A DNA stretch of 64,000 nucleotides. It comes from Cognaticolwellia aestuarii. GTDB taxonomy: Bacteria > Pseudomonadota > Gammaproteobacteria > Enterobacterales > Alteromonadaceae. Below, one piece after another: positions 35,637 through 45,121 of the stretch (positions are counted from its first letter, which is position 1; every line of letters starts with the position of its first letter). Location of the stretch: NCBI RefSeq assembly GCF_002000025.1, contig NZ_MUZV01000015.1:1-64000 (forward strand), in the 5' to 3' direction. The notes below the pieces were generated by a model that worked only from the letters and a program-made list of their open reading frames with translations, ran no database searches and was not told the DNA's origin. The position numbers were made by a program, and so were the translations under genes.

Positions 35637-36075
35637 ATTTCTCTCTATTATCTCTGTCTAGCGCTATATCATGTAATTATTAGCAAGTGTTGTGCTGTTT
35701 ATGCGGCGAAATTGTGCTTGTTTTTAGTTTTTGATGCAAGCCAATCTGTATAGATAGTCAAGCCAGGGCAACCCCGTGCGGTATTCATTTAAGCTTGGAC
35801 TCGATCAAGGTTATTTTCATGGCGCAGAATCAGATGAAAACAGGGTTTACAGGACAATGATTGGTATATATAGCATTAAACACTAAGGTCGAACTCTGTA
35901 AAACCGATAAACTAGCCCTTTTTACATTGCGTTAAGTTGTTACTGCTGGAATTAAAATGGCGTGAATTACGGGTTTTAAAAAATATTTCTATCATTTGTT
36001 AATCCACTATAGAGACTTGCTATTAACGTAAGTATAATCTTGTCGCGATCTATAATAATTTTCCTAGGGTCATCA
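35637..36075. other. Divergent intergenic region ybfF / seqA
   Basis: About 440 bases. Apart from a TATAAT box near seqA (36033-36038), I see no gene, clear repeat or RNA fold. The stretch 35760-35850 is less AT-rich than its surroundings but has no long open frame. Confidence 0.4.
36033..36038 (+). promoter_or_regulatory. Possible -10 box for seqA
   Basis: A consensus TATAAT lies 38 bases before ATG 36076. No good -35 is spaced correctly. It also argues against translation starting at the in-frame TTG at 36040. Confidence 0.35.
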
Positions 36076-36627
36076 ATGAAAAACATCGAAATAGATGAAG
36101 AGCTTTACCAGCATATAGCTTCAAATACTCAGTATATTGGCGAAAGTGCATCGTCGATATTACGTCGTCTTATTAAGTTACCAGCACAAAGCAATACTGA
36201 GGTTGCTGTAGAATCAGAAACAATTGAGCCGGTTACGGATGTGGTCGTTGAAAAGTCAACTGAAGCTACTCCTGTTGTCACCGACAGTAATGGCACGGTA
36301 TTCAACTATATCAATAAAGAAGAGTTAGCCATGCAAAGGGGAGCTGTAGGGCGGTTTTTATTGATTTTAGCGGCGTTATATCGTGTGCATAACCAGCACT
36401 TTTCTACCGTTTGCAATATTAGAGGTCGTGATCGTTTATATTTTGCCGCCAGTGAAGCTGAATTAGCGGCAAGCGGTAGCAGCACTAAGCCACGTCAAAT
36501 TCCTGATAGCCCATTTTGGGTTATTACGAATTCAAACACTACGCGTAAAAAAATGATGCTGACAGAAGTAGGCCGTGCGCTAGGCTATAACGAACAAGAT
36601 GTAGAAGATATTCGCGATTTACTTTAG
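36076..36627 (+). CDS. seqA: Replication initiation negative modulator SeqA
   Basis: SeqA binds hemimethylated GATC and sequesters oriC. From ATG 36076 the 183-residue protein starts [16 protein letters not shown], the N-terminal oligomerisation segment, then a variable linker (about 50-90) and a C-terminal DNA-binding domain with [22 protein letters not shown] and NTTRKKMML. The longer frame from 36040 is rejected. Presence of SeqA implies Dam methylation. Confidence 0.95.
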   Translation: MKNIEIDEELYQHIASNTQYIGESASSILRRLIKLPAQSNTEVAVESETIEPVTDVVVEKSTEATPVVTDSNGTVFNYINKEELAMQRGAVGRFLLILAALYRVHNQHFSTVCNIRGRDRLYFAASEAELAASGSSTKPRQIPDSPFWVITNSNTTRKKMMLTEVGRALGYNEQDVEDIRDLL

Positions 36628-36703
36628 CAACTCGAAAGTTCGCTAAGATAGTTCGCTAAAATTGATTTATAAATCGACATGGCAAATAAGACAAGGAACA
36701 TAA

Positions 36704-38350
36704 ATGACAATTCATCATCATGCTGGTAAACCCGCTAGGCCGGAAGACAGAATTAATATTGGTCGTTTAGTCAGTGACTATTTTTTACAAGCACCTGATA
36801 TCAGTGTTGCAGAACAAAAAGTCAGTTTTGGTACTTCTGGTCATCGTGGAAGTGCCAGTAAATTAAGCTTTAATCAGCAGCATATCGAAGCAATTTGCCA
36901 AGCTGTAGCAGAGTACCGTCAAAAACAAGGGTTTCAAGGCCCTTTGTATTTAGGTAAAGATACTCATGCTTTGTCTGAGCCGGCATTTGCTACTGCCATT
37001 GAAGTCTTAGTTGCTAATAATGTACCTGTTGTTATTCAAGCGGATGATGGTTTTACGCCAACGCCAGTGATTTCACGTTTAATCATAGTGCATAATAAAA
37101 CGCAAAAAACGAAAGCTGATGGCTTGATTATCACGCCATCACATAACCCTCCAACGGATGGCGGCATTAAGTATAATCCTCCTCATGGAGGTCCCGCGGA
37201 AGGTGAAATAACTCAAGTTATAGAGCAACGCGCTAATGAAATCATCGCTAACAAGCTTGTTGATGTTAAACGTATTGACTTTACGCAAGCCTTGCAATCT
37301 CCGCTATTATCTCGAGAAAATTTTATTGAATTTTATGTTGATGAATTAAGTCAAGTCATTGATATGCAAGCTATCGCAAAAGCTGGCGTTCATATTGGTG
37401 TTGATCCTCTCGGTGGTTCAGGAATTCACTATTGGCCGGTTATTGCAAAAAAATATGGTTTGAAACTTGATGTGGTTAACCCCGTTGTTGATGCTAGTTT
37501 TGCATTTATGCCATTGGATAAAGACGGCAAAATTCGTATGGATTGCTCATCACCATATGCTATGGCGGGTTTAATTGCCTTAAAAGATAAGTTTGATGTT
37601 GCTGTTGGTAACGACCCTGATTTTGATCGCCATGGTATTGTCACTAAAAGTGGTGGTTTGATGAATCCAAATCATTACTTAGCGGTATCTATTCACTATT
37701 TAATGACTCACAGAGATTGGCCAGTGAGTTGTAAAATTGGTAAAACCTTAGTTTCAAGCTCGTTGATTGATCGTGTTGCTAAACTTATTGAACGGCCACT
37801 TTCAGAGGTGCCGGTTGGCTTTAAATGGTTTGTTGATGGCTTACATGATTCAAGTTATGCCTTTGGCGGTGAAGAAAGTGCTGGCGCATCGTTTATTGCT
37901 AGAGACGGTAGCTGTTGGACGACAGATAAAGACGGTTTTATAATGACCTTACTCGCGGCAGAAATGCTTGCTGTGACTGGAAAAGACCCTTATCAGTTAT
38001 ACCAAGAACTAGCTCAAAAGCTAGGTGAGCCTTGTTATGGTCGTGTTGAAGCTGTCGCAAATTTACAACAAAAACAGGTCTTAACATCATTAACCCCAGA
38101 CGCTATCACGACAGATATGCTAGCGGGTGAGGAAATTACGCAAATTTTATCACACGCGCCAGGAAATAATGCTGCAATTGGTGGGATTAAGGTCTGCACT
38201 GAAAATGGCTGGTTTGCTGCTCGCCCCTCTGGTACGGAAGATATTTACAAAATTTATGCTGAAAGTTTTATTGATGACAAGCACTTACAGTTGATTATTA
38301 GCGATGCACAAAAATTGGTCAGTGCTGCATTTGAGGCAGCTGGCTTATAA
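36704..38350 (+). CDS. pgm: Phosphoglucomutase (alpha-D-glucose-phosphate specific)
   Basis: Interconverts glucose-1-phosphate and glucose-6-phosphate. The 548-residue enzyme has the substrate loop FGTSGHRG, catalytic phosphoserine motif TPSHNPPTDGG, the metal site DPDFDRHG, the sugar-binding GGEESAGAS and phosphate-binding RPSGTEDIYKIYAE. Follows seqA by 76 bases. Confidence 0.97.
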   Translation: MTIHHHAGKPARPEDRINIGRLVSDYFLQAPDISVAEQKVSFGTSGHRGSASKLSFNQQHIEAICQAVAEYRQKQGFQGPLYLGKDTHALSEPAFATAIEVLVANNVPVVIQADDGFTPTPVISRLIIVHNKTQKTKADGLIITPSHNPPTDGGIKYNPPHGGPAEGEITQVIEQRANEIIANKLVDVKRIDFTQALQSPLLSRENFIEFYVDELSQVIDMQAIAKAGVHIGVDPLGGSGIHYWPVIAKKYGLKLDVVNPVVDASFAFMPLDKDGKIRMDCSSPYAMAGLIALKDKFDVAVGNDPDFDRHGIVTKSGGLMNPNHYLAVSIHYLMTHRDWPVSCKIGKTLVSSSLIDRVAKLIERPLSEVPVGFKWFVDGLHDSSYAFGGEESAGASFIARDGSCWTTDKDGFIMTLLAAEMLAVTGKDPYQLYQELAQKLGEPCYGRVEAVANLQQKQVLTSLTPDAITTDMLAGEEITQILSHAPGNNAAIGGIKVCTENGWFAARPSGTEDIYKIYAESFIDDKHLQLIISDAQKLVSAAFEAAGL

Positions 38351-38381
38351 TGCTTTAGTTACGTTTAAGTTCACAACTTTA

Positions 38382-38408
38382 AAAGGGTGCTATACGCACC
38401 CTTTTTAT
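38382..38408 (+). terminator. Intrinsic terminator of pgm
   Basis: AAAGGGTGC (38382-38390) pairs with GCACCCTTT (38396-38404) and is followed by TTATT. Confidence 0.85.
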
Positions 38409-38495
38409 TACAAAAAATTTAAAATATGTTTCTGCTGTTAACTTAAAAGCCGCTATTTATTGCTTATGCTAGCGTCATTAATTTAATGGATTATA

Positions 38496-38525
38496 TTGAT
38501 GCTAACAAAGTTGATGCTAACAAAG
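38496..38525. repeat. 15-bp perfect tandem duplication
   Basis: Two exact copies of TTGATGCTAACAAAG (38496-38510, 38511-38525) in the spacer upstream of the solute-binding protein gene. Confidence 0.8.
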
Positions 38526-38643
38526 TTAAATGTTAATTTATTGTTAACTAATATATGAGGCTAAAATATAAAGCTAACATTTAACCATTCTGCTTGTTGT
38601 TATCTTTTGTTTTATATCACTTAACGCTTAACCGCACACAATT

Positions 38644-39348
38644 ATGAAAGTTACTGTTATTATCATCGCTTTATTCTTTCTCTTTACCGCAGAGCTATTT
38701 GCTAAAGAGAGAATTTTGTTGGGCGTAGAAAACAGTTGGCCACCATACTCGGACTCGGACGGTAACGGCATATCTAAAGATATCATTACCAAAGCTTTTA
38801 ATGCGGTTGATCTTGAGGTTGAGTTTGTTGTGCTACCTTATGCTAGAGCATTGAAAATGACTAAAGATGGCACATTAGATGGTGCTTTTAATGTTACTAA
38901 GCAAATTAGCACGATTAAGCAATTTAATTTTCATGACAATCCTTTCTTAAAGGCAAGCGCTTCCTTTTATTATCCTCCCAACTCTTTATTAAACTATCAA
39001 ACGTTAGCCGAAATTCCTGATGATATGATCATCGGACTAATAATTGGTTACGAATATGGTGATGATTATGAGAAACACCGGCAACGCTTTAATGAAGTTA
39101 GATTGACCAAACAAAGTCAAATAATTGAAATGTTGCAATCAAACCGAATAGATATGGCGATAATGTTTGATGAAGTCGCGGCATATTCTCTTCAAAAATC
39201 AAACTTACCAAGCTCGACGATTAAGCAGGGGGCTATAAATCACATTAGTGATATTTATATTGCCTTTAGCAAGTCCAGAGATACCGATAATATTATCAAA
39301 GCTTTTGAAAGAGGGCTTAAAAAAATAAATAATAGCGTGACTCATTAA
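38644..39348 (+). CDS. Periplasmic solute-binding protein, SBP_bac_3 type
   Basis: The 234-residue protein has a signal peptide (MKVTVIIIALFFLFTAELFA) and the fold of amino-acid-type binding proteins (GVENSWPPYSD; DGTLDGAFNV; MLQSNRIDMAIMFDE). No ABC permease or ATPase genes are adjacent, so it may be a stand-alone sensor/binding protein of the kind common in Alteromonadales. Confidence 0.88.
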   Translation: MKVTVIIIALFFLFTAELFAKERILLGVENSWPPYSDSDGNGISKDIITKAFNAVDLEVEFVVLPYARALKMTKDGTLDGAFNVTKQISTIKQFNFHDNPFLKASASFYYPPNSLLNYQTLAEIPDDMIIGLIIGYEYGDDYEKHRQRFNEVRLTKQSQIIEMLQSNRIDMAIMFDEVAAYSLQKSNLPSSTIKQGAINHISDIYIAFSKSRDTDNIIKAFERGLKKINNSVTH

Positions 39349-39674
39349 ACTAAAACGTTAATGACTTTTTGTTCTCTCACCTCACGGAACTAAATAAGCG
39401 TGCATTTAATGAATGTGTACTTGAAGAGAGTCAAGTTATTATTAGCTCACCCCGTTCGAAGAATACCTAGCAACAGTAATTAACACGTGCTGTTATTGCT
39501 AGAGTAGCTGTATTTTAATCGCTGGTTTTAATCACTTTATGCTATGTTATAGCTATGATACTTCAAGCTGAAATTCTGATGTTGAACTTCATAGCTTTAT
39601 AATGCAGCGCTTTGCTGTTAGGTTGAGTTCATCTGCAAATAAGTGGATATTGAGAAATAAGGTTTAATATTAAG
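39349..39674. other. Intergenic region upstream of recX
   Basis: About 325 bases without a gene. An imperfect hairpin is formed by CTAGCAACAG and CTGTTATTGCTAG at about 39467-39503; it has no T-run. No LexA-type box was found before recX. Confidence 0.35.
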
Positions 39675-40178
39675 ATGTACAAAAAAAAGCAAGATGCCAA
39701 GCCACAAGTTATTTCTTATGATCGCGTTAAATCTTATATGTTATGGATGATTGAGCGATATGGCGATTATTCGGCAAAAACCTTGCTACAAAAGGCTAAT
39801 TTATTATTCAAAGACGATACCCAATTTAATGAGCCTGCGTTAGCCTATCTTATTGAGCGTGATATAGTGAATGATCTTCGTTATGCACAACGTTTAACAG
39901 CTAGTTTTGCAGAAAAAAATATTGGGGTTAATAAAATTAAAGAAAAGCTCTATACAAAGGGGTTTACCTCACCAACAATTAATGAATGTATTAGTGCTTT
40001 AGCAACAACCGATGAAGACTATTTTGAAAAAGCACTAACTTTAAAAGTAAGAAAATTTGGCGAAGGGCCGATTGAAGAGTTGAAATTAAAGCAAAAAGCA
40101 TTACGGCATTTGATCGCCAAAGGCTTTTCATATTCGATTGCCAATCAAGTGATCGGTTACTCTGCCGAGCAAGATTAA
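39675..40178 (+). CDS. recX: Regulatory protein RecX
   Basis: RecX inhibits RecA filament growth. The 167-residue protein has the three-helix repeat pattern of the family: YMLWMIERYGDYSAKTLLQK, LNDLRYAQRLTASFAEK-like middle repeat (INDLRYAQ variants; here VNDLRYAQRL) and KQKALRHLIAKGFSYSIANQ. It is usually just downstream of recA; here recA is not in the window, so it is detached. Unrelated neighbours on both sides. Confidence 0.85.
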   Translation: MYKKKQDAKPQVISYDRVKSYMLWMIERYGDYSAKTLLQKANLLFKDDTQFNEPALAYLIERDIVNDLRYAQRLTASFAEKNIGVNKIKEKLYTKGFTSPTINECISALATTDEDYFEKALTLKVRKFGEGPIEELKLKQKALRHLIAKGFSYSIANQVIGYSAEQD

Positions 40179-40250
40179 GCTAATAGCGATATACAACTAA
40201 ACTTTAAACCTTTAAACCTTTAAGCCTTAGTTTAGCTTGTTAATTTTACA

Positions 40251-40442
40251 GTGGGTGTCTCAGTGGAATACATTTTTATCTTTACTTATAGTGTGATTGT
40301 CGCCGTAGTTGCTGGGGTGATTTTAGCGGCAATTGTTGCCTTGTTTAGTCCACAGCCTAAAGGTAAATACTTCAAACGTACCTTTTGCTATACAACTCTT
40401 GTTGTAAGTATTTTTATTTTACTACTTGTTTTTGTAAACTAA
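40251..40442 (+). CDS. Small predicted membrane protein (63 aa)
   Basis: Starts at GTG (40251, or GTG 40263). Two hydrophobic segments (about 6-31 and 45-62) flank a basic loop PKGKYFKRTFC. No family recognised and no strong ribosome site; lies 72 bases after recX and might be co-transcribed. Confidence 0.45.
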   Translation: MGVSVEYIFIFTYSVIVAVVAGVILAAIVALFSPQPKGKYFKRTFCYTTLVVSIFILLLVFVN

Positions 40443-40949
40443 CTTCAGTTCAGGTTACGTCAAGCTAGTTAAGTTAATTAATATGCCTCAGGTATAGCAA
40501 GGTTATTGTGCATTTAGAGTTAAAGCACCTGAACTCAGTACAAGTAACCTGAACTCTGGATAAGCAGCACTTGCTCAATCCTCCCTTCTAACCCATTATC
40601 TGCGTTAAAACGTCGATAAATAGCTGCTATTGATAAACGTTTTGCCTTGGAAATAGCATAAAGTGAAACATTGATATCTATTAGTGATGTTCAGCTTGCT
40701 ATAGCATTTACTTTGTCACCTAAGCTTTTGATTCATCTGAATATCATGCACTTATTATCCAGAGCTCAGGTTAAGTAAAATGTCTCAACGTTATTTTTTA
40801 CGGGGCCAGTGTTAATTCACAAAACGAATAACATTGATAATAAAATATACCCTTGTTTTTTAGAGTAATGAAGTTGTTGCATATACGCTCTAAACAATAT
40901 TTTGATATATATTAGCCTTAGTTCAGGTTAAAGGTTAAACCAAGGACGG
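40443..40949. repeat. Spacer with five copies of an AACCTGA-core repeat, two forming an inverted pair
   Basis: Copies or part-copies lie at 40442-40459, 40526-40545, 40544-40564, 40755-40777 and 40918-40933. The copies at 40544-40564 (GTAACCTGAACTCTGGATAAG) and 40755-40777 are inverted relative to each other and bracket about 190 bases, giving a MITE-like unit of 234 bases. Inside, the minus strand has a stop-bounded frame of about 50 codons including YAISKAKRLSIAAIYRRF, possibly a protein relic, with no start or family. Confidence 0.6.
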
Positions 40950-41864
40950 CTATTCAACGCTAGCGCTTTCAGCTAATAACCAAGATTTAAAGCATTGGAT
41001 CACCGCAGATGTTCGATGCTGAATAATGTAATAACCGGTATTTGCCTCTATGGCTTGAAATGGCGACATCAGCCGTCCTTGCTTGAAGTCTTCTGCTACT
41101 AAAGCATATCGCGCTAAAGCAACACCTAATCCGGCTTCTGCAGCAGCCATTGCCATGTCGGTACGATTAAAAAAGTGCCCTTGGTTACTGTCAGCTTTTA
41201 TTTTCATTTGATCAAACCAGTAATGCCATTCAGCATGTCTTTTTGCATGTCGCCATGGCATCGCATCATGTAACAAAGTTACTGACTGCCATAGTTTTTT
41301 TTGTTGTGTTACAGAATTGTCTTGCCAATTGAAGCGCTCAAAATAGCTTGGACTCATTACTGGAATAAATTGCTCATTTAGCAGTAATTTGGCACCTTGA
41401 TTGACATAAGGGCTTTGTCCGTAATCTATTGCTAGATCAAAGCTTCTGTCTTGATAGTCAACTAACGCACCTTCAGCATAGGTTTGTATGCTAATGTTAG
41501 GGTATAGATTATAAAATTTCTGAAGGCGAGGGATTAGCCATTTATAAGCAAAAGACGGGGTGAGCTTAAGTTTAATTTCGCCATCAAGCGATTGTCCTTG
41601 CTTTATATCATCAAGGGTATTTTCTATATCTGCAAAATTGCGTTTGACGGCTTGATAGAGTTTTCGACCATCGTCAGTTAAATTGATACCTCTGGAATGT
41701 CTTTCAAACAGTTTTATTGAGAGCTGATTTTCTAATAAATTTATTTGCTGGCTGATAGCACCAGTCGTGATATGTAACCGCATGGCGGTTTTAGTAAAGC
41801 TACCAAGTCGAGCTGCCACCTCAAAAGTGACTAACCCAGATAAAATATTACCTTTTAATGCCAT
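40950..41864 (-). CDS. LysR-family transcriptional regulator (GcvA-like)
   Basis: The 304-residue protein has an N-terminal winged HTH (about 5-64; FTKTAMRLHITTGAISQQIN landmark) and a periplasmic-binding-like effector domain (about 90-295) of the GcvA/AmpR branch. It is divergent from dadA across about 115 bases, so it is likely to regulate dadA in response to an amino acid; that is inference from gene order. Confidence 0.9.
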   Translation of the reverse strand: MALKGNILSGLVTFEVAARLGSFTKTAMRLHITTGAISQQINLLENQLSIKLFERHSRGINLTDDGRKLYQAVKRNFADIENTLDDIKQGQSLDGEIKLKLTPSFAYKWLIPRLQKFYNLYPNISIQTYAEGALVDYQDRSFDLAIDYGQSPYVNQGAKLLLNEQFIPVMSPSYFERFNWQDNSVTQQKKLWQSVTLLHDAMPWRHAKRHAEWHYWFDQMKIKADSNQGHFFNRTDMAMAAAEAGLGVALARYALVAEDFKQGRLMSPFQAIEANTGYYIIQHRTSAVIQCFKSWLLAESASVE

Positions 41865-41979
41865 GTAGAGTTCAGCCTTTAAAATAACTAAACACAGATG
41901 TTAATAAATATCGTTTGATAAATACACGTTCTTTTTGCATTGTGCAGTCATATTTTTATTGGATAGCGCAAGAACACGT

Positions 41980-43236
41980 ATGAAAGTTTTGGTTTTAGGA
42001 GCAGGTGTTGTTGGCTTGACGTCTGCTTGGTATTTAGCACAAGCAGGTCATCAGGTTAGAGTTATTGACAGGCAAGCACACAGTGGTGAAGAAACGAGTT
42101 TTGCCAATGCAGGGCAAATTTCTTATGGTTACTCATCACCTTGGGCAGCCCCGGGCATACCTTTAAAAGCTATTAAGTGGCTAGCTCAAAAACATTCGCC
42201 ACTTGTTATTAAGCCAGGTATGTCGCCAGAGTTGTACCTTTGGACCATGCAGATGCTAAAAAATTGCACCGAAAAAAATTATCAGATTAATAAAAGTAGA
42301 ATGCTAAAAGTGGCAAACTATAGTCGTCAATGCTTACGTGAACTGCGGCAAAAACACTCTATAGCTTATGAAGGGCGACAAAAAGGTACTTTGCAAGTTT
42401 TTAGACAGCAGTCGCAAGTTGACAGTATTGAAAAAGACCTGCGAGTGCTATCTGCTAGCAAAACACGCTTTAAATTATTAAATGTTGAAGAATGTATTGA
42501 AAAAGAGCCTGGTTTAGCGATAGTGAAAAATAAAATCGTTGCGGGCTTACACTTACCCGATGATGAAACAGGAGATTGCTATCAGTTTTGTCAGCAACTG
42601 ACTGAAATGGCCAAAGCAGCTGGTGTCGAATTTAACTTTAATGTGCAGATAAATCGCTTGCTTACTGATAATGAAAAAATAACGGCTGTTGACACCTCTA
42701 TAGGTACATTCAGCGCCGATGCCTATGTAGTAGCATTAGGTTGCTATTCAGCTGCGCTATTAAAGCCGTTTGGAATTCGCTTACCGGTATATCCCGTGAA
42801 AGGCTATTCGCTGACTATTCCAATGACAAATGCCGAGTGTTCACCCGTTTCAACAGTAATGGATGAGAGCTATAAGGTGGCACTTACCCGTTTTGATGAT
42901 CGCATCCGAGTCGCTGGTACAGCTGAGTTGTCAGGATTTAATTTAGCCCTGCCATCAAGAAGGCAAGCAACAATTGCCATGGTCGCGCAGGACTTATTTC
43001 CGCAAGCTGGTGATATAAAAAAAGCGGAATTTTGGACTGGCCTTAGGCCAATGACTCCCGATGGCACACCGATTATTGGCAAAACAAACATTAGCAATTT
43101 ATACACCAATACCGGCCACGGCACATTAGGCTGGACTATGGCTTGTGGCTCAGGAAAGTTGCTCGCTGATATCGTTTCTGATAATCAACCCGATATTAAT
43201 GTTGATGGACTAAACGCTTCTCGTTATTTAAGCTAA
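41980..43236 (+). CDS. dadA: D-amino acid dehydrogenase, small subunit (DadA)
   Basis: DadA oxidises D-amino acids to 2-oxoacids and passes electrons to the respiratory chain. From ATG 41980 the 418-residue flavoprotein begins VLVLGAGVVGLTSAWYLA (FAD GxGxxG), has ETSFANAGQISYGYSSPWA near the active site and ends with NTGHGTLGWTMACGSGK. The upstream extension to 41935 is unlikely. Divergent from the LysR gene. No alanine racemase gene follows, unlike in enterobacteria. Confidence 0.92.
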   Translation: MKVLVLGAGVVGLTSAWYLAQAGHQVRVIDRQAHSGEETSFANAGQISYGYSSPWAAPGIPLKAIKWLAQKHSPLVIKPGMSPELYLWTMQMLKNCTEKNYQINKSRMLKVANYSRQCLRELRQKHSIAYEGRQKGTLQVFRQQSQVDSIEKDLRVLSASKTRFKLLNVEECIEKEPGLAIVKNKIVAGLHLPDDETGDCYQFCQQLTEMAKAAGVEFNFNVQINRLLTDNEKITAVDTSIGTFSADAYVVALGCYSAALLKPFGIRLPVYPVKGYSLTIPMTNAECSPVSTVMDESYKVALTRFDDRIRVAGTAELSGFNLALPSRRQATIAMVAQDLFPQAGDIKKAEFWTGLRPMTPDGTPIIGKTNISNLYTNTGHGTLGWTMACGSGKLLADIVSDNQPDINVDGLNASRYLS

Positions 43237-43548
43237 TTTTGTAGAGTACTTATCAAAGAGCATAACGAAGAACATAACAAGGCTTGAGTATAGTTAGTGA
43301 GGAGTTGCTCATTATTTTATTATGTGTAACTTTCAAAGCGTCGCTTTTATTAACAATGATACGACTGGGAGAGTAGTGTTTGAGCACATTGTTTTTCTCG
43401 ATTCTCTAGCAAACTTGCTATCGCAAAGACCTTAACAAGTAAATCTTGTATAATAGCGCGCAATCATTAATGAGTGCTGTGTCAGTTTGATGTTCGGCCT
43501 CATAGTAAATTAGACTTTATGTTCGACAATATAACAGGTGAAACCCGC
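43237..43548. other. Intergenic region upstream of astE
   Basis: About 310 bases, no gene. A TATAAT-like box is at 43449-43454 without a well-spaced -35. An in-frame ATG (43519) and an earlier codon (43474) precede the preferred astE start. Confidence 0.35.
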
Positions 43549-44676
43549 GTGAGTGACTTATCCAATGTAATAAACCCGGCCCATTCAGCAAGTGCCTTCG
43601 CATCTACTTTACAACAAAGTGGTGACTTCCTATCAATTACGCGAGCTAATGAATGGTCATTGCCTGGCGGTGCTTTTAGTTTCGATGTTAGTCATCAAGC
43701 CTCTGGAACCAAAAGCAAAGTATCGGTATTAGAAACTGGATTAATTACTTTTGAACCGCTAAATCGTGCAAGTAATCATGATATCGTGTTATCGAGTGCT
43801 GTCCATGGTAATGAAACAGCACCGATTGAAATTTGTAATGATATTATTGGGCAGCTAATTCGTGGTGAATTGCCACTGGCTGAGCGAGTGTTATTTATTT
43901 TCGGTAATCCGGCATCAATGAATATTGCACAGCGTTTTGTTGAGGAAAATATGAACCGCTTGTTTTCTGGCGGACATTCACAAGATCAAGGGCAAGGACC
44001 TGGCTTAATTAATAAAGAGCGTCATCGTGCTCTGTTATTGGAAAATACGGTTAGAGCTTTCTTTGACGCGGGTAGTAAATTACCTAGCGCAAATGGTGGC
44101 CAACGTCAGCGTAGTCATTATGATTTACATACCGCAATTCGCGGTTCTAAATGCGATAAATTTGCTGTTTATCCTTTTCTACACGGTGCACCACGCAAGA
44201 AGAGCCAACTGCAATTTCTAAATGCCTGTGGTGTGAGTACTATTTTGTTGTCGCATTCACCCACTACAACCTTTAGCTATTTTTCATCAAATGAATTTGG
44301 CGCGGATGCATTTACTGTCGAATTAGGCAAAGTGCGACCATTTGGTGAGAATGACATGAGTCAATTTACTCAGGTTCGCGAAACATTAATCAAGTTTGTT
44401 TCAGGTCAAGACTTACCGTTAGCACCATACCAAGCTGAAGATTTTAACCTGTATGAAATTTCGCAGGTGATTGATCGCCACCATGAAAACTTTGCGTTAA
44501 CCTTTGCAGATGATGTTGAAAACTTCACTGATTTTCCAAAAGATCATGTGCTAGCGATAGATGGTGATAATGAAATAAAAACTCAGCAAGATGGTGAGGC
44601 TATTATTTTTCCTAATGCCAATGTTGCCATTGGACAACGTGCAATGTTAACCGTAACACCAACAACACTTGCTTAA
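43549..44676 (+). CDS. astE: Succinylglutamate desuccinylase / aspartoacylase family (AstE)
   Basis: AstE hydrolyses N-succinylglutamate to glutamate and succinate, the last step of the arginine succinyltransferase pathway. The zinc motif is SAVHGNETAPIE, followed by GNPASM, MNRLF and the second His in YDLHTAIRG. I prefer GTG 43549 (375 residues; AGGTGA 8 bases upstream) over ATG 43519. The other ast genes are not in the window, so astE is detached; a related acylase role is possible. Confidence 0.88.
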   Translation: MSDLSNVINPAHSASAFASTLQQSGDFLSITRANEWSLPGGAFSFDVSHQASGTKSKVSVLETGLITFEPLNRASNHDIVLSSAVHGNETAPIEICNDIIGQLIRGELPLAERVLFIFGNPASMNIAQRFVEENMNRLFSGGHSQDQGQGPGLINKERHRALLLENTVRAFFDAGSKLPSANGGQRQRSHYDLHTAIRGSKCDKFAVYPFLHGAPRKKSQLQFLNACGVSTILLSHSPTTTFSYFSSNEFGADAFTVELGKVRPFGENDMSQFTQVRETLIKFVSGQDLPLAPYQAEDFNLYEISQVIDRHHENFALTFADDVENFTDFPKDHVLAIDGDNEIKTQQDGEAIIFPNANVAIGQRAMLTVTPTTLA

Positions 44677-45121
44677 AGGCTGGCATGTTAGGCAAAAATC
44701 GACTGGTGTTGTATCTGGAAGCACTCACATGAGCTTAAATGGACTTAAACCTCAGGTAATAAGGTGTTTAGTTTATGTGAATACAGTTTTCTATCAGGCA
44801 AGTATAAGTGACTTAGATACTTAGTTATTATTTACAGCGGTAGGCACAGTGCATAATTAAGCAGTGGCTCCGGGCTTTGATTACTGATATTACTGTAAAG
44901 AATTATGCTCGCGTTTAGCCAAATAAAAGCGTTAACTTTTCTCACTAAACTTGTTTTTCAGTTTACGTAAAGGTAAAGTGCTTGCGATTATTACAACCAA
45001 CAATTCATAACAACGACATAAATATTCAACTTGCCTCGAAAGCTTCTATACTTTCAATGGTTAATAGTGAGTGAATATTAATGTCACCTTGTCATTCAAG
45101 GTTAATAAAAAAGAGAAGGCT
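44677..45121. other. Intergenic region upstream of the bkd operon
   Basis: About 445 bases without a gene. No confident promoter or operator was found; the region directly before 45122 carries the ribosome site GAGAAGG. Confidence 0.35.

Noticed and set aside
45031..45052. TTGCCT / TATACT as a promoter for bkd
   Set aside because: The two boxes are only 10 bases apart, too close for a sigma-70 promoter.
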